5,725 bases of DNA. Source: Mycobacterium sp. GTDB lineage: Bacteria; Actinomycetota; Actinomycetes; Mycobacteriales; Mycobacteriaceae. Where the stretch lies: assembly GCA_028706695.1 (NCBI GenBank), contig JAQTVU010000186.1, positions 1 to 5,725 on the forward strand. Reading direction: 5' to 3'. Numbering within the stretch: the first letter of the stretch is position 1; each line of letters begins with the position of its first letter. Below are positions 4,578-5,725 of this stretch, piece after piece. Under the pieces are notes generated by a model. It was not told the DNA's origin. It saw nothing but the letters and a program-made list of their open reading frames with translations, and made no database searches. A program made the position numbers and the translations under genes.

Positions 4578-5585
4578 TCAGTTCGACGCCGACCAGTCCA
4601 GCAGCTTATCGGCGGGCCAGGTGTTGGCGATCCGGTCGACCGGCACGCCCGCGTCCAGCGCGCGCTGGGCGCCGTAGCCGAGAAAGTCGAGCTGGCCGGG
4701 CGCGTGCGCGTCGGTGTCGATGCTGAACACGCAGCCGATTTCCAGCGCGAGGTTCAGCAGACGCGTGGGCGGGTCGCGGCGCTCGGGACGGGAGTTGATC
4801 TCCACCGCGGTCCCGTGGTCGCGGCAGGCGGTGAACACCGCCTCGGCGTCGAACTTCGATTCGGGCCGAAGGCCACGCCGTCCGGCGACCAGCCGCCCGG
4901 TGCAGTGGCCGAGCACGTCGGTGTGCGGATTGGAGACGGCGCGGACCATGCGGCGGGTCATCGCCGCCGCGTCCATCGACAACTTCGAATGCACGCTGGC
5001 CACCACGACATCGAGGCGCTCCAACAGCTCGGGCTCCTGGTCCAGGCCGCCGTCCTCGAGGATGTCGACCTCGATTCCGGTGAGGATGCGCATCGGCGCG
5101 AACCGCTCCCGCAGTTCGTCGATGACGTCGAGCTGCCGACGCAACCGCTCCGGTGACAGACCGTGGGCGATCGTCAGGCGCGGCGAGTGATCGGTCAGCG
5201 CGCAGTATTCGTGGCCGAGCGCCGACGCGGTGGCCATCATCTCCTCGATCGGCGTCGACCCGTCCGACCAGTTCGAATGCAGGTGCAGATCCCCGCGCAG
5301 CGCGGCGCGAACCGCCCCGCCGCCGAGATCGGGTGCCGTCGAACGCAATTCAACCAGGGCGTCGGGCTCGCGCCCGGACCACGCCTGGGCGATCGCCGCC
5401 GCGGTCTTGGGCCCGATGCCGGGCAGCGACTGCCAGCTGCCGGCCCGGCCGTGGCGCTCCCGCGCGGTCTCGTCTAGACCGGCGAGGACGTCGGCCGCGT
5501 TGCGGTAGGCCATCACACGCCTGGGGTCTTCGCGGGTCCGGTCCTTGTAATACGCGATCTGGCGCAGCGCCGTTACCGGGTCCAT
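4578..5585 (-). CDS. HhH plus PHP-domain phosphoesterase, PolX-like but without polymerase core
   Basis: The 335-residue protein resembles bacterial family-X polymerase PolX with its nucleotidyltransferase part missing. Residues 3-70 look like the 8-kDa-type domain of PolX (IAYYKD, AYRNAADVL) with one helix-hairpin-helix, LPGIGPKTAAAI (54-65), a non-specific DNA-binding element. From about 97 comes a complete PHP domain, a metal-dependent phosphoesterase fold: DLHLHSNWSDG (His101, His103, Asp108), LTDHS (His133), GIEVDI (Glu172), ASVHS (His199), LGHCTGR (His227) and DTDAHAPGQ (Asp292, His294). All the usual metal ligands are therefore present. Inferred role: a nuclease or phosphatase acting on DNA ends or nucleotides; histidinol-phosphatase activity is an alternative for such domains. 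It corresponds to Rv3856c, which I recall at the same length. The ATG has GGAG only two bases before it, too close to be a good Shine-Dalgarno. No signal peptide. Divergent from the last gene. Confidence 0.88.
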   Translation of the reverse strand: MDPVTALRQIAYYKDRTREDPRRVMAYRNAADVLAGLDETARERHGRAGSWQSLPGIGPKTAAAIAQAWSGREPDALVELRSTAPDLGGGAVRAALRGDLHLHSNWSDGSTPIEEMMATASALGHEYCALTDHSPRLTIAHGLSPERLRRQLDVIDELRERFAPMRILTGIEVDILEDGGLDQEPELLERLDVVVASVHSKLSMDAAAMTRRMVRAVSNPHTDVLGHCTGRLVAGRRGLRPESKFDAEAVFTACRDHGTAVEINSRPERRDPPTRLLNLALEIGCVFSIDTDAHAPGQLDFLGYGAQRALDAGVPVDRIANTWPADKLLDWSASN

Positions 5586-5643
5586 GGCTCCAGTGTGCCT
5601 GCCCGCCCGGGCCTGTCGCCCTGGGCGCCCGGCCGGGATTCAG

Positions 5644-5649
5644 TAGGGT
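5644..5649 (+). promoter_or_regulatory. -10-like element for the final gene, probably leaderless
   Basis: TAGGGT fits the TAnnnT -10 and is followed by six bases (CGCGGT) and then ATG 5656, so transcription would begin at the start codon. No -35 is evident. The rest of the 70-base divergent gap (5586-5655) is very GC-rich, with the palindrome GCCCGGGC (5605-5612) and a loose inverted repeat CCGGGC 5607-5612 / GCCCGG 5627-5632; I see no clear operator. Confidence 0.5.
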
Positions 5650-5655
5650 CGCGGT

Positions 5656-5725
5656 ATGCGCTTCGCATTCAAAACCTCCCCGCAGCACACCACCTGGGCC
5701 GAGATGCTGGCCGTCTGGACGGCCG
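5656..5725 (+). CDS. Start of an F420-type luciferase-like (LLM) oxidoreductase (partial)
   Basis: Only the first 23 residues are present, opening MRFAFKTSPQ and continuing HTTWAEMLAVW, running off the right edge. The beginning, a beta strand ending in KT followed by TTWAEML, matches the N-terminus of mycobacterial luciferase-like monooxygenase family proteins that use coenzyme F420 or FMN as I remember them. The family assignment rests on this short stretch alone, and neither the cofactor nor the substrate can be read from it. There is no Shine-Dalgarno; a -10-like box six bases before the ATG suggests a leaderless mRNA. It is transcribed away from the PHP gene. In M. tuberculosis I do not recall such a gene immediately next to Rv3856c, so this side may differ between species. 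Confidence 0.62.
   Translation, partial: MRFAFKTSPQHTTWAEMLAVWTA

Noticed and set aside
5350..5688. A 112-codon minus-strand frame overlapping the 5' part of the PHP gene and the start of the last gene.
   Set aside because: It is a shifted reading of the PHP gene's N-terminal coding region, Arg/Pro-rich and without a motif, and it runs back through the divergent promoter gap.
1..5725. tRNA, rRNA, CRISPR array, insertion sequence, attachment site or phage genes.
   Set aside because: No cloverleaf-like sequence, regularly spaced repeats, transposase or integrase motif, or terminal inverted repeats were seen. The only tandem repeats are the coding ones in the hns-like gene.

Overview
The window is GC-rich, compact actinobacterial DNA and almost certainly comes from a Mycobacterium. 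The strongest evidence is the ordered block hns-like (Rv3852 type), rraA (Rv3853 type), ethA (Rv3854c type), ethR (Rv3855 type) and a PHP-domain gene (Rv3856c type). This is the gene order I know from M. tuberculosis, and the proteins are recognisably orthologous. Two flanking parts differ from the M. tuberculosis layout as I remember it: a YcnI/CopC copper-type pair on the left and a luciferase-like oxidoreductase start on the right. Together with the expanded repeats in the hns-like gene, this points to a non-tuberculous mycobacterium. The species cannot be fixed from this sequence alone.

Layout. Positions 1-63 are the 3' tail of an unrecognised gene. 65-703 and 700-1212 are a translationally coupled pair of secreted, membrane-anchored proteins with predicted mature N-terminal histidines (YcnI-like DUF1775, then CopC-like), suggesting copper handling outside the membrane. 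After a 95-base gap with a promoter-like element and a strong ribosome binding site come the hns-like gene (1308-1787) and rraA (1789-2268), separated by one base. rraA converges on ethA (2272-3741, minus) with only 3 bases between the stop codons. ethA and ethR (3818-4450, plus) diverge from a 76-base regulatory region that holds GTCGA-type repeats and two opposed promoter-like elements placed for leaderless transcription. ethR then converges on a minus-strand gene (4578-5585) encoding a helix-hairpin-helix plus PHP protein, with two GC hairpins in the gap. A 70-base gap leads to the start of an F420-type luciferase-like oxidoreductase (5656 to the window end).

How the genes work together. 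EthR represses ethA. EthA is the Baeyer-Villiger monooxygenase that activates ethionamide-type prodrugs, and its physiological substrate is not settled. The YcnI/CopC pair probably forms one periplasmic copper module. The PHP protein looks like bacterial PolX with its polymerase part missing. No RNA gene, insertion sequence, CRISPR array or phage feature was seen. The window is mostly a known conserved mycobacterial locus. The less ordinary points are the matched architecture of the copper pair, the shortened PolX-like protein lacking the lyase lysine, the aldolase-type motif in RraA, the charge-segregated repeats in the hns-like gene, and the near-identical leaderless start boxes of ethA and the last gene.
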